Source: Fructobacillus fructosus KCTC 3544 (GTDB lineage Bacteria; Bacillota; Bacilli; Lactobacillales; Lactobacillaceae). Taken from it: 64,000 nt of DNA. The notes beneath the pieces are model-generated. The model was not told the DNA's origin and did no database searches. It saw only the letters and a list, made by a program, of their open reading frames with translations. Each line of letters begins with the position of its first letter. Within the stretch, counting starts at the first letter, position 1. This document shows positions 61,342-64,000 of the stretch, piece by piece. A program made the position numbers and the translations under genes. Where the stretch lies: assembly GCF_001438695.1 (NCBI RefSeq), contig NZ_JQBH01000011.1, forward strand, positions 1-64,000, read 5' to 3'.

Positions 61342-62493
61342 TTATAATTCTTGCTTCAAATCAGATGGTTGATACAACTTGAGCATCTTTGAAAAGATGA
61401 ACTGAGCCAACAATGCTGCCAGCAGAGGAACAATTACCCAAACGATTAAAGCCACCATTGGTGAAATATAATGATTCATCACTGAGCTTGGGATTGAGGC
61501 ATCCTTAATCATTGATTGCAATGGTGAAACCATTCCAATGTAGCCAAATCCGGCTGTCACAGGGGTTCCCTGCACATTAAATAGAGCAACCGGAATACCC
61601 GAAAGCGCTCCGGCAAACATAAATGGAATTAACGTCGTCGGCTTCTTAAAGATGGCTGGCATCATGCCCTTCATTGCACCCAAGAAGATGGCAACTGTCG
61701 TTCCCTTCTTGTTTACTGACCAAGAGTTAATCAACAAAACAATGGTCGTTGCCACAACGCCAACGGCACCGGCACCAGCCGCAATTCCTGATAAGTTAAT
61801 GGCTAAGGCAATTCCAACCGTTGAAACGGGTGTAATCACGATTACAGAAAAAGCAATGGCAATTAAAATTGCCATTGGCACCGGTGCTAATTTGGTAAAG
61901 GATTCCACCATATCACCAATGAGAGCGGTAATCTTTCCAACTGATGGAGCAATCTCCTTACCAATGAGACCAACACCTCCACCAATTAAAATTGGTGATA
62001 ACACAATAGCAACTGAACCAAAGCCGTTCAAATAGCGTGACACAAGCCAAATAACAAAGACAGCGATGGCCGAAACCAACATGGCATTAATCACATCACC
62101 GGCACCGGCCGCCATGTAGACTGTTTTAGCAGCTGGTAGCACCTTCCCAGTAATTGGATGGGTAGCCCCAACCTTGGTTGTTCCCCACAGAATGGAATTT
62201 GAAGCCACCATCGTCGCTAAGGCAACAACACCGGTATCCAACACTTTCATCTTAAAGTTCATCGCAACAGCCATTCCAATCAAGAAAGGAATCATCGAAG
62301 TGAAGAGCGTCAAAATAGCAGAAAAGTTTGCTCCCCACTCAGTTGTTCCAATACCAGAATACTGAATAATGTACTTCATCACGGCTGCTGGTAAAACACC
62401 AATCAAAATTCCATTGGCTGAACCGGATAAGACTTTAAAGAAGAAATCCTTGACATTCAAGGATTGCTTCCCAGAAAATTCTTGATTTGACAT
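61342..62493 (-). CDS. PfoR-like / PTS_EIIC_2-type membrane protein (paralogue)
   Basis: A 383-aa membrane protein with about ten hydrophobic segments, same family as the gene at 45101-46216. Shared patterns are GVLPAAVMKYI, ATMVASNSILWGTT and GVVATTIVLLINSWSVNKKGT. It has no leader peptide or attenuator of the type seen at 46241-46435. The ATG at 62493 has AGGAG upstream; a longer frame from 62544 runs through the ldhD terminator and is rejected. Substrate unknown. Confidence 0.8.
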   Translation of the reverse strand: MSNQEFSGKQSLNVKDFFFKVLSGSANGILIGVLPAAVMKYIIQYSGIGTTEWGANFSAILTLFTSMIPFLIGMAVAMNFKMKVLDTGVVALATMVASNSILWGTTKVGATHPITGKVLPAAKTVYMAAGAGDVINAMLVSAIAVFVIWLVSRYLNGFGSVAIVLSPILIGGGVGLIGKEIAPSVGKITALIGDMVESFTKLAPVPMAILIAIAFSVIVITPVSTVGIALAINLSGIAAGAGAVGVVATTIVLLINSWSVNKKGTTVAIFLGAMKGMMPAIFKKPTTLIPFMFAGALSGIPVALFNVQGTPVTAGFGYIGMVSPLQSMIKDASIPSSVMNHYISPMVALIVWVIVPLLAALLAQFIFSKMLKLYQPSDLKQEL

Positions 62494-62508
62494 CCCTTTT
62501 CTCCTCAT

Positions 62509-62537
62509 AAAAAAACCCCAAGTAATTGACTTGAGGT
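62509..62537 (-). terminator. Terminator of ldhD
   Basis: CC-CAAGT / ACTTG-GG hairpin with one mismatch and a 5-nt loop, followed by seven T on the minus strand. It lies between ldhD and the PfoR-like gene, so the latter gets read-through only, or has an unrecognised promoter. Confidence 0.75.
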
Positions 62538-62550
62538 CTAGCATTGCTAA

Positions 62551-63607
<1,057 letters not shown>

Positions 63608-63616
63608 TAATTAGAA

Positions 63617-64000
63617 TCACTTCTTCAGCGTCACTGGCTTTTCACCAGCCTTTTCCATGATGCCGTCAATCAATCCGTACTTCAGCGTCTCTTCGGCTGA
63701 CATCCAATAATCACGTTCCGTATCACGGGCAATCGTCTTCAAATCCTTACCGGAGTTATCAGCCAAAATCTTGTTCAACTTCTTCCGTGTCTTGGTCAAC
63801 TGCTCCGCAATGATGGCCATATCTGATTGTTGCGTACCACCAGCAGCACCACCCATTGGTTGGTGAATCAAGTACTCGGCATTCGGCAACATGTAACGAT
63901 GACCCTTTTCACCAGAAGAGGCAATAATGGTCCCCATTGAAGCTGCCAGACCCATCACAATGGTCGTTACCGGTGCTTTAATAAAGTTCATGGTATCCGT
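63617..64000 (-). CDS. clpP: ATP-dependent Clp protease proteolytic subunit, 5' end outside
   Basis: The visible 128 residues are the C-terminal two thirds of ClpP. Nucleophile Ser is in MGLAASMGT, His in [11 protein letters not shown], and Asp in [11 protein letters not shown]. The gene continues past the right end; the ATG at 63991 is an internal Met. It is the housekeeping serine protease partner of ClpX/ClpC. Confidence 0.93.
   Translation of the reverse strand, partial: TDTMNFIKAPVTTIVMGLAASMGTIIASSGEKGHRYMLPNAEYLIHQPMGGAAGGTQQSDMAIIAEQLTKTRKKLNKILADNSGKDLKTIARDTERDYWMSAEETLKYGLIDGIMEKAGEKPVTLKK

Noticed and set aside
62494-62544. Upstream in-frame extension of the PfoR-like gene that reads through the ldhD terminator, resembling the ABC leader ORF
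   Set aside because: No ribosome site precedes its ATG, and a good one lies before the ATG at 62493; overlap with the hairpin is probably chance.

Overview
The window looks like chromosome of a lactic acid bacterium of the Leuconostoc/Fructobacillus group (Leuconostocaceae). This is inferred from the D-lactate dehydrogenase, which closely resembles Leuconostoc enzymes, from the Gram-positive gene orders, from strong AGGAGG ribosome sites and from a mid-40s G+C by eye. No mobile element, CRISPR array, rRNA or tRNA gene was seen, and coding density is high.

Layout. 1-7.6 kb (mostly minus): a small stress-type S1 protein, a cyclophilin, rpoZ, gmk, two unknown genes, mutS2 and cvpA. 7.6-18 kb: rnhC (plus), then a ytxG/ytxH-like pair, rny, secG-rnr-smpB, a SpoU methyltransferase, yidC and an OmpR-type two-component system. 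18-24.5 kb: the Bacillus-type yqeG-yqeH-yhbY-yqeK-rsfS-yqeM-tmcAL-yceD cluster, without nadD, then a secreted Apf-like wall protein. 24.7-31.1 kb: an amino acid permease and uvrB-uvrA. 31.2-37 kb: a lipoteichoic acid operon (two glycolipid glucosyltransferases, a flippase-like membrane protein, a YkuJ protein and LTA synthase). 37-42.4 kb: a heterodimeric multidrug ABC exporter and tgt-yajC. 42.5-46.5 kb: a Nudix protein, a candidate structured RNA, a TauE permease and an operon of a PfoR-like membrane protein with a 2-oxo acid hydratase. 46.5-52.9 kb: trpEGDCFBA behind a T-box. 53.3-61.3 kb, divergent: an aromatic operon aroE-aroD-(MFS::chorismate mutase)-aroC-aroA-tyrA-aroK-(BacA-like). The right end holds a second PfoR-like gene, D-lactate dehydrogenase and the 3' part of clpP.

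The most unusual content is regulatory. Three short leader peptides sit directly before intrinsic terminators. A 19-codon Tyr/Phe-rich peptide precedes the aro operon. A 22-codon Ile-rich peptide precedes the PfoR-like/hydratase operon. A 20-codon upstream ORF runs through a terminator hairpin before the ABC exporter. All three look like ribosome-mediated attenuators, whereas the neighbouring trp operon uses a T-box. The aro and trp operons share one intergenic region, so Tyr/Phe charging would be read on one strand and tRNA-Trp charging on the other.

Other items worth attention are a major-facilitator transporter fused to a chorismate mutase with its catalytic residues intact, a BacA-like prephenate-enzyme homologue where a prephenate dehydratase would be expected, a tRNA-guanine transglycosylase lacking its zinc cysteines, a 245-nt candidate structured RNA at about 43.2-43.4 kb, a 22-residue hydrophobic peptide gene upstream of gmk and a probably leaderless rnhC transcript. 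All functions are read from sequence motifs alone; nothing was searched or computed against databases.
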